Part shown: in pieces, positions 50,127 to 58,402 of the stretch
How positions within the stretch are numbered: position 1 is the stretch's first letter
How the letters are laid out: each line of letters opens with the position of its first letter
Source of the DNA: Rathayibacter sp. VKM Ac-2759
Lineage (GTDB): Bacteria; Actinomycetota; Actinomycetes; Actinomycetales; Microbacteriaceae
Length of the DNA stretch: 64,000 nucleotides
Assembly (NCBI RefSeq): GCF_009834225.1
Contig: NZ_CP047177.1
Location: 86,010 to 150,009, forward strand
Reading direction: 5' to 3'
Position numbers and translations under genes: made by a program
The notes under the pieces: model-generated
The model's input: the letters and a program-made list of their open reading frames with translations, nothing else
Told to the model about the DNA's origin: nothing
Database searches by the model: none

Positions 50127-51982
50127 GCACGACGACGAACAACCGCCGGCGCGAGCCCGGGAAGGCGGGCAACGAGACGCTGATGCTCGTGTCGGCGGTA
50201 GGGGCGATCATCGTGATCGTCGGTTTCGCGGTGGCGATGAAGATCGGCTCCGGCATGGATGGCGTGAACGCGGGGATCACGGGCGATCCGTTCGCGATGA
50301 TCGAGGGCCTGCGGAAGGGCACCTACATGTGGCCCTCGTCGGGAACGACGATCGCGATCGTATTCGGCATCGGCCTGGTCCTGCTGGGCGCCTGGGTGCT
50401 GTGGATGAAGTCGATGATGTCGCGCGGCGCTTCCCGCGCGGATCACGCCGCCTGGCACATGGCGTCGGTGAAGGAGATGCAGGGGATGCAGCTTAAAGCG
50501 GCGACCTCGACGTCCGCGCGTCTGGGCGTGACCGGCAATCCCGGCATTCCGACCGGGGCGATGGTCTTGGCCACGAAGAAGACCCTCTACTCCTCGTTCG
50601 AGGACATGGGCATTCTGATCGCCGGCCCTCGCGTGGGTAAGTCGACCTCGCTGGTGATCCCGGCGCTGACGGCTGCGCCTGGCGCGGTCGTCACCACCTC
50701 GAACAAGCGCGACGTGCTGGATGCGACGAGGGACCTGCGCGCGCAGGTCGGGGACGTGTGGGTGTTCGACCCTCAGAAGGTCGCATTGGAGGAGCCCACC
50801 TGGTGGTGGAATCCGCTGACCTACGTCACGGACGACACCAAGGCTGCGAAGCTCGCGCAGCACTTCGCGTCTTCCGTGACCGGCGCGAACGCGAAGACGG
50901 ATGCCTACTTCGAGGGCAAGGCGCAGAACCTGTTGGCCGCGTTCTTCCTCGCCGCCGCGGTGAAGAACCGGCCGATCACCGACGTCTACGACTGGTTGAC
51001 GAACGTGGCCCGGGTGGAGCCGTTGGACTATCTGGAAGAGGCCGGCTACCCGCGTCAGGCCGATGCGATCCGCTCCGTGCAGCGCGGGTCGGAGAAGGCT
51101 CGTGACGGCATCTACTCGTCCGCCGAGCGGATGGCTGCATGCCTGAACAACACCACCATCGAGCCGTGGGTGAACCCGCGTCCCATCGACCCAACCCTGG
51201 CCCCTACTCGTCACGTCGTGGCCGCTGGGGGCTCGACGGGTGCTGCCGCACAAATGGACTCGACCGATGCAGACGACGGGACGACCGCCACGACGACCCG
51301 CCCCAAGCCGGTCGATTCGCGGCGGCAGTTCAATCCGCACGAGTTCGTGAAGGGGTCCGGCACCCTCTACTCCCTGTCGATGGAGGGTGCCGGCAACGCG
51401 ACTGCACTCGTGACGGCGCTGACGGCCGCGACGATCGAGGCGGCGGAGGAGCTGGCGACCGCCTCACCCGGTGGCCGATTGAAGACGCCGCTGCTCGGGC
51501 TGCTGGACGAGGCGGCGAACGTGTGCCGCTGGTCCGACCTGCCAGACCTGTACTCCCACTTCGGTTCTCGAGGAATCCCGATCGTCTCCGTCTACCAGTC
51601 CTGGTCTCAGGGCGTGGCGGTCTACGGGCAGGAGGGGATGAAGAAGCTGTGGTCCGCGGCGAACACGAAACTATATGCAGGCGGCGTCTCCGACCCCGAA
51701 TTCCTCGGCATGCTCTCCGATCTGATCGGCACCTTCGACCGCGAAACGACGTCCGTCAGCATGAACAAGGGTGTCCGCTCCACCACCACCTCGTTGAAGC
51801 GAGAGAAGATCCTCGAAGTGCAGGAACTTGCGGACCTTCCCCGTGGCCGAGCGATCATGTTCTCGTCCGGTAACCGGGCCGTGATGCTCAAAACGGTCCC
51901 CTGGTACCACGGCCCGAAAGCGACCGTCGAGGCGATCAAGGCGTCTATCGCCGCGCACCAGCCCGGTGCGCGGAAGGTCTGA
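50123..51982 (+). CDS. VirD4/TraG-family coupling protein
   Basis: Type IV coupling protein of 619 residues that would bring the transferred DNA to the channel. Two N-terminal helices (LVSAVGAIIVIVGFAVAMKI and TTIAIVFGIGLVLLGAWVLWM) precede the motor domain. The Walker A is ILIAGPRVGKSTSLVIPAL (near 167) and the Walker B is LLGLLDEAANVCRW (near 460). GIPIVSVYQSWSQGVAVYGQ is the usual motif after it. It should need a relaxase partner, which is not seen in the window. Confidence 0.9.
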   Translation: MSTTTNNRRREPGKAGNETLMLVSAVGAIIVIVGFAVAMKIGSGMDGVNAGITGDPFAMIEGLRKGTYMWPSSGTTIAIVFGIGLVLLGAWVLWMKSMMSRGASRADHAAWHMASVKEMQGMQLKAATSTSARLGVTGNPGIPTGAMVLATKKTLYSSFEDMGILIAGPRVGKSTSLVIPALTAAPGAVVTTSNKRDVLDATRDLRAQVGDVWVFDPQKVALEEPTWWWNPLTYVTDDTKAAKLAQHFASSVTGANAKTDAYFEGKAQNLLAAFFLAAAVKNRPITDVYDWLTNVARVEPLDYLEEAGYPRQADAIRSVQRGSEKARDGIYSSAERMAACLNNTTIEPWVNPRPIDPTLAPTRHVVAAGGSTGAAAQMDSTDADDGTTATTTRPKPVDSRRQFNPHEFVKGSGTLYSLSMEGAGNATALVTALTAATIEAAEELATASPGGRLKTPLLGLLDEAANVCRWSDLPDLYSHFGSRGIPIVSVYQSWSQGVAVYGQEGMKKLWSAANTKLYAGGVSDPEFLGMLSDLIGTFDRETTSVSMNKGVRSTTTSLKREKILEVQELADLPRGRAIMFSSGNRAVMLKTVPWYHGPKATVEAIKASIAAHQPGARKV

Positions 51983-51984
51983 CC

Positions 51985-52416
51985 ATGACCGACAGCTTTG
52001 ATTTCGACAGCCCGGAGTTTGAGGGAGAGGAACAGCCGACGCAGGAGGCTCCGACGCAGGAGGCTCCGACGCTGTTCTACGGCACGGTGGACGAATTTGT
52101 GCGGGAGCATCTGCGGTTCAAGTACCGGCGGACCGTAGGCCGGCCGGGACGGGCGGATCTGAGATGGAAGGCGGCGTGGTGGGAGAGCGAAGAGGCCATC
52201 AGCCGGTTGGAGTCGATCTGGCGCACGTGGGAGAACGCCCGGCAAGACCCGATCGGGCTGAGCGACTGGTGGATCAACCACTGCGACCGGCAGATGGCGG
52301 TGCTGCTGTCCTCTACCGGGCCGTTCGCGCAGTCGGATGATGAGAACAAGCCTGGCGATCCGCTGCCCTACGCGCCGCCGCCGGCACACTTCTTCGAGCC
52401 CGAACGCCCCGCCTGA
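51985..52416 (+). CDS. DUF4913-domain protein
   Basis: Protein of 143 residues. After an acidic N-terminus with a repeat (TQEAPTQEAP) comes the DUF4913 region: VDEFVREHLRFKYRRTV, RWKAAWWESEEAISRLESIW and WWINHCDRQMAVLLS. DUF4913 proteins are typical of actinobacterial plasmids and phages beside conjugation ATPases; their role is unknown. It follows the coupling protein by 2 bp. Confidence 0.8.
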   Translation: MTDSFDFDSPEFEGEEQPTQEAPTQEAPTLFYGTVDEFVREHLRFKYRRTVGRPGRADLRWKAAWWESEEAISRLESIWRTWENARQDPIGLSDWWINHCDRQMAVLLSSTGPFAQSDDENKPGDPLPYAPPPAHFFEPERPA

Positions 52417-52431
52417 CCCTCACTCGGGGCG
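52405..52431 (+). terminator. Weak hairpin at the end of the conjugation operon
   Basis: CGCCCC (52405) pairs with GGGGCG (52426) across the stop codon of the DUF4913 gene. It is short and has no U-tract. Confidence 0.35.
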
Positions 52432-52481
52432 GGTCGACAGCGACCAGTCCGAACGCCGAGCGAATGAGCGCCTCCCTTCTT

Positions 52482-53561
52482 CTAGTCAGGCGCACCCCGC
52501 ACGACCGTGTGTTCTGGACGCAGGGACGCTCGAGCGAGCAGACTCTCGAGGGGGCCCTGCCCGATCAGTCTCTGCCAGGCGAGCGCGAACACGATCGATC
52601 CGAGGACGAAGGCGGCCAGCAGGGTCCAGCTGCGCCAGGTGTCGAAGTTGAACGGTTCATAAGGGGTCAGGTAGACCGCGAGCAGTACAAGCTGCAGTGA
52701 GTAGATGGTCAACGGCATCGCGCCGACCGCCGCCAGTGGCGACGTGATGACCCGCAGGAGAGGCACGTGCGACACGAGCGCGATGAGCGAGCCGATGGCA
52801 AGGCACGCGATTCCTCCGGCGCCGAGAAGCTCGGCTGTCGTACTCGAGTGCGCTTCGACACTTTCAGGACCTCCGAGGAGTAGACCGCCGCCGTACCCTA
52901 CGGCCGCCGCCGCGGAGCCTCCGATCACCAGCCACCGCTGTGTAGTGGGTGAGCGTACATCGCACCGTGCGATGAGCAAACCCAGGACCACATAGGCCAG
53001 CCAGGAAGGGACCGGGTAGTACTGCGTGAACCAGGTGACCGGCATCCGTGCGAGCAGCGCGTCATCAGACGGAAGCGTCGCTATCCAGGCGTTGCTGGTA
53101 GTCACGAGCTGGTCGACGACGACAGGACCGATTAAGGCGAAAACGGTGATGAGCCCGGCTAAGGCGGCCCGGGGAAGGAAGAGCAGGATCGCTGCGACCG
53201 CGAACATGACCCCGTAGTGCGGCAGGATCACGGCGATAGGTGTTTGAAGCAGGATCAGAGCGACCCCGATGACGAGCAGGTACAAGCCGCGGAGGAGGAT
53301 CGAAGCGGTGTCGCGGAATGGATGCTGCGAGCGAGCGGCGCCGCCGGTCATGAGCCCGATCGACACGCCCGCGAGAACCGCGAACAAGACCGAGCTGCGC
53401 CCATCCCACGGCATCTCGCGTTCGACGGGAGCAAGATGAGCGGCGAACATCCCCAACACTGCGAGACCTCGGGCAACGTCGAGGCCGGCGATGCGCGACG
53501 GTGAAGGCACCCTCCCGCGCTGAGCAGGCAGGGGACCGCCTGGCATCACACCTGACCTCAT
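52482..53561 (-). CDS. DUF418/heparan acetyltransferase-like membrane protein
   Basis: Polytopic protein of 359 residues with about ten helices. The N-terminal motif RIAGLDVARGLAVLGMFAAHL is typical of DUF418 and heparan-alpha-glucosaminide acetyltransferase-like proteins (YeiB-like), and the C-terminal part (AAVGAMPLTIYSLQLVLLAV) supports it. Such proteins are thought to move acyl groups across the membrane. AAAGGGATTCTCG lies before the ATG at 53561. It is convergent with the conjugation operon and downstream of the copper island genes. Confidence 0.82.
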   Translation of the reverse strand: MRSGVMPGGPLPAQRGRVPSPSRIAGLDVARGLAVLGMFAAHLAPVEREMPWDGRSSVLFAVLAGVSIGLMTGGAARSQHPFRDTASILLRGLYLLVIGVALILLQTPIAVILPHYGVMFAVAAILLFLPRAALAGLITVFALIGPVVVDQLVTTSNAWIATLPSDDALLARMPVTWFTQYYPVPSWLAYVVLGLLIARCDVRSPTTQRWLVIGGSAAAAVGYGGGLLLGGPESVEAHSSTTAELLGAGGIACLAIGSLIALVSHVPLLRVITSPLAAVGAMPLTIYSLQLVLLAVYLTPYEPFNFDTWRSWTLLAAFVLGSIVFALAWQRLIGQGPLESLLARASLRPEHTVVRGAPD

Positions 53562-53699
53562 CGAGAATCCCTTTCGTAAACGGATGCGGCTGCCGGATCG
53601 AGCAGGTGATTTCGTCGAAGCTGCGACAACTCGGCTTTTCCCGCATTCAGGAATGCGGCGGCATCTGACGTTGCGGCGACGTTTCCGCCGAAGGAAGGG

Positions 53700-54641
53700 T
53701 CAGCTGGTGGGCAGTACCGTCCAGGTGTCTCCGTAGTCGCCTGACGCGCGCAGACCGTTGTCGTCGAAGGCCAGAATCCACGGGTTCTCACCTTCGACGT
53801 AGCTGAACGCTTGCACTGTCCCGGCGACGGATCCGCGGGCCTCCCATTGCCCGTCCGTGGTCGAGGTCCATACCCGGCTCTCCACGTCGACCCCCACGAG
53901 CCCGCCGCCGGCGGTGACCGGGATAGCGTCCAGCACGAACAGCGCCGGAGCGCCGTCAACGGGAGCGAAGGTGCTTCCGGTGTCGACGCTGACGGCGAGT
54001 CCTTCCTCGGTCGTTGCGAACACCCGATCCGGGTTCCCCGCGTCGACGGCGATATCTCGCGTTCCAAGCGCGGCGCCGTCTCGCCAGGTGCTCCCGTCAT
54101 CGTCGCTGATGCGCAGCACTCTCCGTGCAGCGTCGTATCCGTAGATCCTCGTTGCACCGCTGGGAAGGACGGTGGTGGCGATGTCGTGGAAGTCGGTCTC
54201 TCCGGCGAGGGACACCGGCTCCCAGGTCTGCGCGCCGTCGCTGCTGCGGATCAACCCCAGGTTGGGGCTTTGCACGGCGGCGGGATCGTTCGGGTCGGGG
54301 TGCCCGGAGGCGAAGAGGGTTCCGGTGTCGGCAATGGTGAACCCCATCGTGTCCTGAGCGCGTCCGGCGATCGGCCCGTTCCCACCCGCCGAGATGCTGG
54401 CCGGCCCGGTCCCGTAAGAATCGGGAAGCTTCTCGGTAGAGACAAGGAAAACGCCGCCGTGGGCGGCCGCGTAGGTCGCGCCCGTCGCCGGGTCGTAGTC
54501 GACCCCGTGCACATGCTCCAGCGCGGCACCCGCGACCGGGGCGCTCACTGCCGGAGGTGACGCGGTGCTGGTGCATCCCGTCAGAGTTAAAGCGGTGAGT
54601 AGCGTCAGGGCAGCGGCGGCGCGGATGGTGGGGTCAGCCAA
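53700..54641 (-). CDS. Beta-propeller (BNR/sialidase-like) lipoprotein
   Basis: Lipoprotein of 313 residues with lipobox LTGC. The chain has repeated Asp-box-like strands (SSDGAQTWEPV, SDDDGSTWRDG, SVDTGSTFAPV, SGDYGDTWTVL), which indicate a sialidase-type beta-propeller. Proteins of this look are labelled F510_1955-like glycosylhydrolases, though no catalytic residues are evident. The TTG start (TTGGCTGACC) overlaps the stop of the upstream M23 gene by 8 bp and has GAGGAG before it. Its copper-island position suggests a role at the cell surface under metal stress. Confidence 0.8.
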   Translation of the reverse strand: MADPTIRAAAALTLLTALTLTGCTSTASPPAVSAPVAGAALEHVHGVDYDPATGATYAAAHGGVFLVSTEKLPDSYGTGPASISAGGNGPIAGRAQDTMGFTIADTGTLFASGHPDPNDPAAVQSPNLGLIRSSDGAQTWEPVSLAGETDFHDIATTVLPSGATRIYGYDAARRVLRISDDDGSTWRDGAALGTRDIAVDAGNPDRVFATTEEGLAVSVDTGSTFAPVDGAPALFVLDAIPVTAGGGLVGVDVESRVWTSTTDGQWEARGSVAGTVQAFSYVEGENPWILAFDDNGLRASGDYGDTWTVLPTS

Positions 54642-55980
54642 GGGGTGCTCCTCGCTGGCTCATGAACGGCTGTGGGTCGATGCGGGCACCGTTCACGCGG
54701 GTCTCGTAGTGGAGGTGGCAGCCGCTGGAGGCGCCGGTGGAACCTACCAAGGCGATTGGCTGCCCAGCGGTAACCTGCTCTCCCTCTGTGACGAGCAGGG
54801 TCGAGTTGTGGGCGTACCCGGTTTCGATGCCGCCGCCGTTGTCCAGGAGCACCCAGTTCCCGTAACTACCGAACGGTCCGGAGTAGCTCACCCTCCCCGC
54901 TGACGCTGCCACGACCGTCACGCCGCAGCCGGCGGCGATGTCAGTGCCGTAGTGGAACGCGCCGACACCGGCCACGGGCCGGTTGGGGCGAGGACCGAAC
55001 ACGCTGGTGATGGTTCCGGACACGGGACGCACCCATCCCTGGTTCGATGCCGGCGCGGGCGGCGACACCGGTCCAGGTGCCGTTCCAGGTCCCGGCCGAG
55101 GCGCGGGCGCCGGTGCCGGCTTTCCGAACGAAACGGTTGGAGGGGCTGGAGCAGAAGCAGCAGCGGCGGAAGCGGCAGCAGCCGCGGCGCGTGCGGCGGC
55201 GGCGGCTTCCGCCGCTGCGGCTTCCGCGGCGCGGCGCGCCTGCTCGCCGGCCTGGTAATCGGCCTCGGTCGCAGCCCGGTCCTCGGTCAGCACGCTCAGC
55301 TGCGCGCGCAGTATTGCAGCGGAATCCTGCTGCTCCTGCAGCTGAGACTCCACTGCAGCGCGAGCTGCGATGGCGTCCTGCAACGCGGACTCCGCCGTGA
55401 TCGCGAGAGCTTCGAGCTCGCCGCGGGCGATCTCAGCTTGCGCGGTAAGAGCGGCGGCGTTGTTCAAGTCCGTTCGGGCGGTGGCATAGATCTCGTCGGT
55501 GCGTTCGGTGAGCTGTCCCATCATCGCCAGCTGACGCAGGAGATCCGAGCTGTCCGGAGTCATCAGCAACGCCATCGTCACGTCCCCGCCACCCGCCCGA
55601 GCGAGTGCCGCTGCTAGCTGCCCGGCCTGCTGACGAGACTGAGCCGCGAGCTCGGTCGCCTCATCCGCCTGACTCTGCAACGACGACGCCCGATAGGTCG
55701 CCTCATCAAACTCTGCTTGAGCGTCCTCGTACTCGCCCGCACGCTGCCGGTTCACCGCCTGCGCCTCCTCGACATCACTCTCAAGCGACGTCAGCAAAGC
55801 GTTCAACTCGGAGATCTGGCTCTGAGTCGCTGCTTCGCTGGAGCGGGCCTTCTCGACGTCCTCCCACGAGGGGTACTCGGCTGCGACAGCAGGACCGGCT
55901 AAACCAACGGTCAAACCCCAGACGAGCCCGAAAGCCGCCAGCATGTGCAGCCGACGTCCGCCGGCTCGAGGATCAGCCAA
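54634..55980 (-). CDS. Coiled-coil M23 metallopeptidase, paralogue of the 22.5-kb protein
   Basis: Secreted wall peptidase of about 448 residues from the TTG at 55980 (GTG 55989 and ATG 55944 are alternatives). The mature protein begins EYPSWEDVEKARSSE, nearly the same as the 22.5-kb protein, and has the same order: coiled coil rich in alanine, proline-rich linker, LytM domain with HYGTDIAAGCG, GYAHNSTLL and CHLHYETR. Its TTG overlaps the upstream M23 stop by 8 bp within CTTGGCTGA, and the same arrangement links it to the next gene. The two coiled-coil proteins are clearly related. Confidence 0.87.
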   Translation of the reverse strand: MADPRAGGRRLHMLAAFGLVWGLTVGLAGPAVAAEYPSWEDVEKARSSEAATQSQISELNALLTSLESDVEEAQAVNRQRAGEYEDAQAEFDEATYRASSLQSQADEATELAAQSRQQAGQLAAALARAGGGDVTMALLMTPDSSDLLRQLAMMGQLTERTDEIYATARTDLNNAAALTAQAEIARGELEALAITAESALQDAIAARAAVESQLQEQQDSAAILRAQLSVLTEDRAATEADYQAGEQARRAAEAAAAEAAAAARAAAAAASAAAASAPAPPTVSFGKPAPAPAPRPGPGTAPGPVSPPAPASNQGWVRPVSGTITSVFGPRPNRPVAGVGAFHYGTDIAAGCGVTVVAASAGRVSYSGPFGSYGNWVLLDNGGGIETGYAHNSTLLVTEGEQVTAGQPIALVGSTGASSGCHLHYETRVNGARIDPQPFMSQRGAPLG

Positions 55981-56842
55981 GGAACACACCGACCTTGCTC
56001 ATGAACAGCTCCGGGTTGACCCGTTCCCCATCGACCTGCGTCTCGAAGTGCAGGTGGCATCCGCTGGACGCGCCGGTCGATCCGACCAGCGCGATGAGGT
56101 CGCCCGCCTCCACGGTGGCGCCTTCCTCGATGAGCAGGTCCTGGTTGTGGGCGTATCCGGTCTGCACGCCGTTGCCGTGATCGATCAGGATCCAGTTCCC
56201 ATACGACCCTGAATAGGTCGCCGCGACGACCGTGCCCGCGGCAGCTGCGACCACCGGGGTTCCGCAGCTCGTCGCGAGATCGGTTCCGTAGTGGTAGGCA
56301 CCTACCCCAGCGACCGGCCGGTCGGGACGGGGTCCATAGGGAGAGGTGATTCGGCCGGCAACAGGCAATGCCCACGCCCCCGCCACCGTGCCAGCATCCG
56401 TACCCGCCGAGTACACCTCGGAACTATCCTCACCCGTCTCGGCAGATTGCACCGTTACCGGTGCTACGAGCACGGGTTCGGGAGGCTTGGCCTCAGCCGT
56501 GAACGAGTCGCGGGTGATGGTGTCCGAGACGGCGGCGGCCGCGACGAACGTCTGCGCTTGTGAGGAGGCGGAGTCCAAACCACCGGCCATCGTGCCAGCA
56601 GTGGGAGTGACAGCGACGGCGGGCATCGAATTGGTGACCGCGATGCCGGCAACCACCAGTACTGACAGCACGGATAATCGGGCCCCATCAGACACCGTCA
56701 ACGATGAGCGACGCGGTGGCGTCCCGGCAGGAGTGTCCTTGGATCGCCGGACGGTACTCCGGGAGCTACGTCGGGAGGCGGCAGCCTGCGCCCGGCGCAG
56801 ATCAGCGCGGCGAGGGAGGGGCTGCACGGGAGTCGAGGTCAC
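55973..56842 (-). CDS. M23 metallopeptidase (LytM domain), secreted
   Basis: Secreted peptidase of 289 residues from the GTG at 56842, which has GGGGAG six bases upstream; the longer frame to 57010 lacks a ribosome site and adds basic sequence. A basic N-terminus (TSTPVQPLPRRADLRRAQ) precedes a helix, LSVLSVLVVAGIAVTNSMPAVAV. The peptidase domain shows HYGTDLATSCG, GYAHNQDLL and CHLHFETQ, so the zinc ligands are complete. It has no coiled coil, unlike its downstream neighbour. First gene of the three-gene operon. Confidence 0.86.
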   Translation of the reverse strand: MTSTPVQPLPRRADLRRAQAAASRRSSRSTVRRSKDTPAGTPPRRSSLTVSDGARLSVLSVLVVAGIAVTNSMPAVAVTPTAGTMAGGLDSASSQAQTFVAAAAVSDTITRDSFTAEAKPPEPVLVAPVTVQSAETGEDSSEVYSAGTDAGTVAGAWALPVAGRITSPYGPRPDRPVAGVGAYHYGTDLATSCGTPVVAAAAGTVVAATYSGSYGNWILIDHGNGVQTGYAHNQDLLIEEGATVEAGDLIALVGSTGASSGCHLHFETQVDGERVNPELFMSKVGVFLG

Positions 56843-56948
56843 GAACGCTCCCCTCGGGTGAAGAGGCGCGCGGGGAGAAGAGTGTGAAGCATGAGAGAAA
56901 GTTCCAGATCGACGCCAGAGCATGGGCGTGGGCGTGGGCGAGAGGAGG

Positions 56949-57014
56949 GGTGGGGCCCGCCAGGTACGGCAGACCCCACCGCGAGGTGCACAGCGAGGGA
57001 GCGCGTGCACCTCG
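56949..57014. terminator. Paired hairpins between DUF305 and M23 genes
   Basis: GGTGGGG (56949) pairs with CCCCACC (56974), and CGAGGTGCAC (56982) pairs with GTGCACCTCG (57005). They lie in the 255-bp gap downstream of the DUF305 gene and probably end its transcript. The gap has no gene. Confidence 0.55.
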
Positions 57015-57097
57015 AGGGAGCGCAGCAGCAGGAATCGAATCGACTACAGCCGCGCACCCCGTCGGGGTGGCGATGACGGGTATCAACGCCAAAGGCT

Positions 57098-57718
57098 TCA
57101 GAGGGAGGCGAGCAGAGCCTTCATCTCGTCCAGCTCCGCAGACTGCGAGGTGACGATGGACTCAGCGAGTGCGACGGCGTCCGGGTTCTGGCCGGAGTCG
57201 ACCTCGTTCTGCGCCATCTCGATGGCGCCCTCGTGGTGCATGGTCATCTGCTCCAGGAACAGCTTCGCTGCGTCGGTTCCCGACGCGCTCTCGAGCGCGC
57301 TCATGTCCTCGTCGGACATCATGCCGCTCATGTCATGATCCATGCTCGACATCGAGTCGTCGGCGCCCCACGACGTGAGCCACTGCTGCATCGTGTCGAT
57401 CTCGGGGGCCTGCTCGGCCTTGATCTTCGTCGCGAGGTCGAGGACTCGCTGGTCGACGTCGTCCTTCATCAGGATCATGTCGGACATCTCCACCGCCTGC
57501 TCGTGATGCGCCTTCATCATCTGCGCGAACATCACGTCCTGGTCGTTGAAGTCGCCAGCAACCGCGGTAGCTGAGTCGGACGGCGACGAGGAGGAACTGC
57601 TGTCGCCCGAGCCGCTCATGCCGTCCATTCCGCTCATGCCCCCTGAGGAACACGCGGACAAGGTGACGACGGTACCGAGAGCGAGGGCGGCGAGGAGTGC
57701 GTTTCGAGTCTTGAACAT
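57098..57718 (-). CDS. DUF305 copper-associated lipoprotein
   Basis: Lipoprotein of 206 residues with lipobox LSAC (Cys23). Two DUF305 helical units are seen: MMKAHHEQAVEMSDMIL (HH at 71-72) and MTMHHEGAIEMAQ (HH at 161-162). Both have the methionine/histidine patterns that can bind copper. The connecting segment is methionine- and aspartate-rich (DDSMSSMDHDMSGMMSDEDM). DUF305 proteins are a standard part of actinobacterial copper clusters. The gene lies in the CsoR-linked island. Confidence 0.88.
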   Translation of the reverse strand: MFKTRNALLAALALGTVVTLSACSSGGMSGMDGMSGSGDSSSSSSPSDSATAVAGDFNDQDVMFAQMMKAHHEQAVEMSDMILMKDDVDQRVLDLATKIKAEQAPEIDTMQQWLTSWGADDSMSSMDHDMSGMMSDEDMSALESASGTDAAKLFLEQMTMHHEGAIEMAQNEVDSGQNPDAVALAESIVTSQSAELDEMKALLASL

Positions 57719-57808
57719 GAGTAGTAATCCGTTCTGTGGGATCAGGAAGAAGCTAGAGAGACCGCCAAGCGGTCGGAGTGTGTGTCGCAGAGCGCGACGA
57801 CACGCGCT

Positions 57809-58291
57809 TCAGGTTCGGCTGATCGAGAGAACGGTGAGGGAGGGGAAGTAAACGTGGAACTGGGCGCGCGGAGCCAGCGCGCGAAGACGAGGACCGGCGT
57901 CGAGAACGAGCGAATGCATCGCCGGGAACCGCACCAGCAGCAGCAGGGCAGCGAGGATGAACACGATGGCGCATGTTGCCGCCATCACGGCGCACTCCAT
58001 GGCGCAACTGCCCTCGCAGGGCATCACCGGAACACCGGTCACACCGGACACCATCGTCCCGACAGTCATAGCGACGCCGCTCTGCGCAACGAGAGCATCC
58101 GTCGGTCCGGCGGCTGAGTTTGCGTGGGAGTGGCTCCCGGCTGGTGCGGTGGCGTCCGCCGAGCCCCCCGACATGGAGTGCAACGCGAACAAGCCCACGA
58201 CTAGCGCCGCGAGGGTGAGGAGAACGACCACGGCGCGGGTAAACGGGGTGCGCGCACCGCGAACCTTCGCAGAAAGCGGGGGCGTCATCAT
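57809..58291 (-). CDS. Small membrane protein of copper island (DUF6153-like)
   Basis: Protein of 160 residues from the ATG at 58291, which has GGAGG upstream. Helix 1 (VVVLLTLAALVVGLFALHSM) is followed by a histidine/serine loop (AGSHSHANSAAG), then PCEGSCAMECAVMAATCAIVF with four cysteines at the start of helix 2. The tail is basic and aromatic, ending in LTVLSISRT. The layout resembles the DUF6153 small membrane proteins of copper clusters; this is from memory. A CsoR-type box lies 63-77 bp upstream. Confidence 0.65.
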   Translation of the reverse strand: MMTPPLSAKVRGARTPFTRAVVVLLTLAALVVGLFALHSMSGGSADATAPAGSHSHANSAAGPTDALVAQSGVAMTVGTMVSGVTGVPVMPCEGSCAMECAVMAATCAIVFILAALLLLVRFPAMHSLVLDAGPRLRALAPRAQFHVYFPSLTVLSISRT

Positions 58292-58353
58292 GGTCGTCAC
58301 CTCCTCAGGCGAAGTCGTGAGCACACTCGTCGGGCATAGACACTACGGACGCA

Positions 58354-58368
58354 TACCCCCCCATGGTA
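58354..58368. promoter_or_regulatory. CsoR-type box before the 57.8-kb gene
   Basis: TACCCCCCCATGGTA, with TACC/GGTA ends and a C-rich centre, similar to the boxes at 61025 and 61094. It lies directly upstream of the small membrane protein gene. Confidence 0.6.
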
Positions 58369-58402
58369 ACGGGGAGGTCACGGATTGCACCTGGAAAAGT
58401 TC

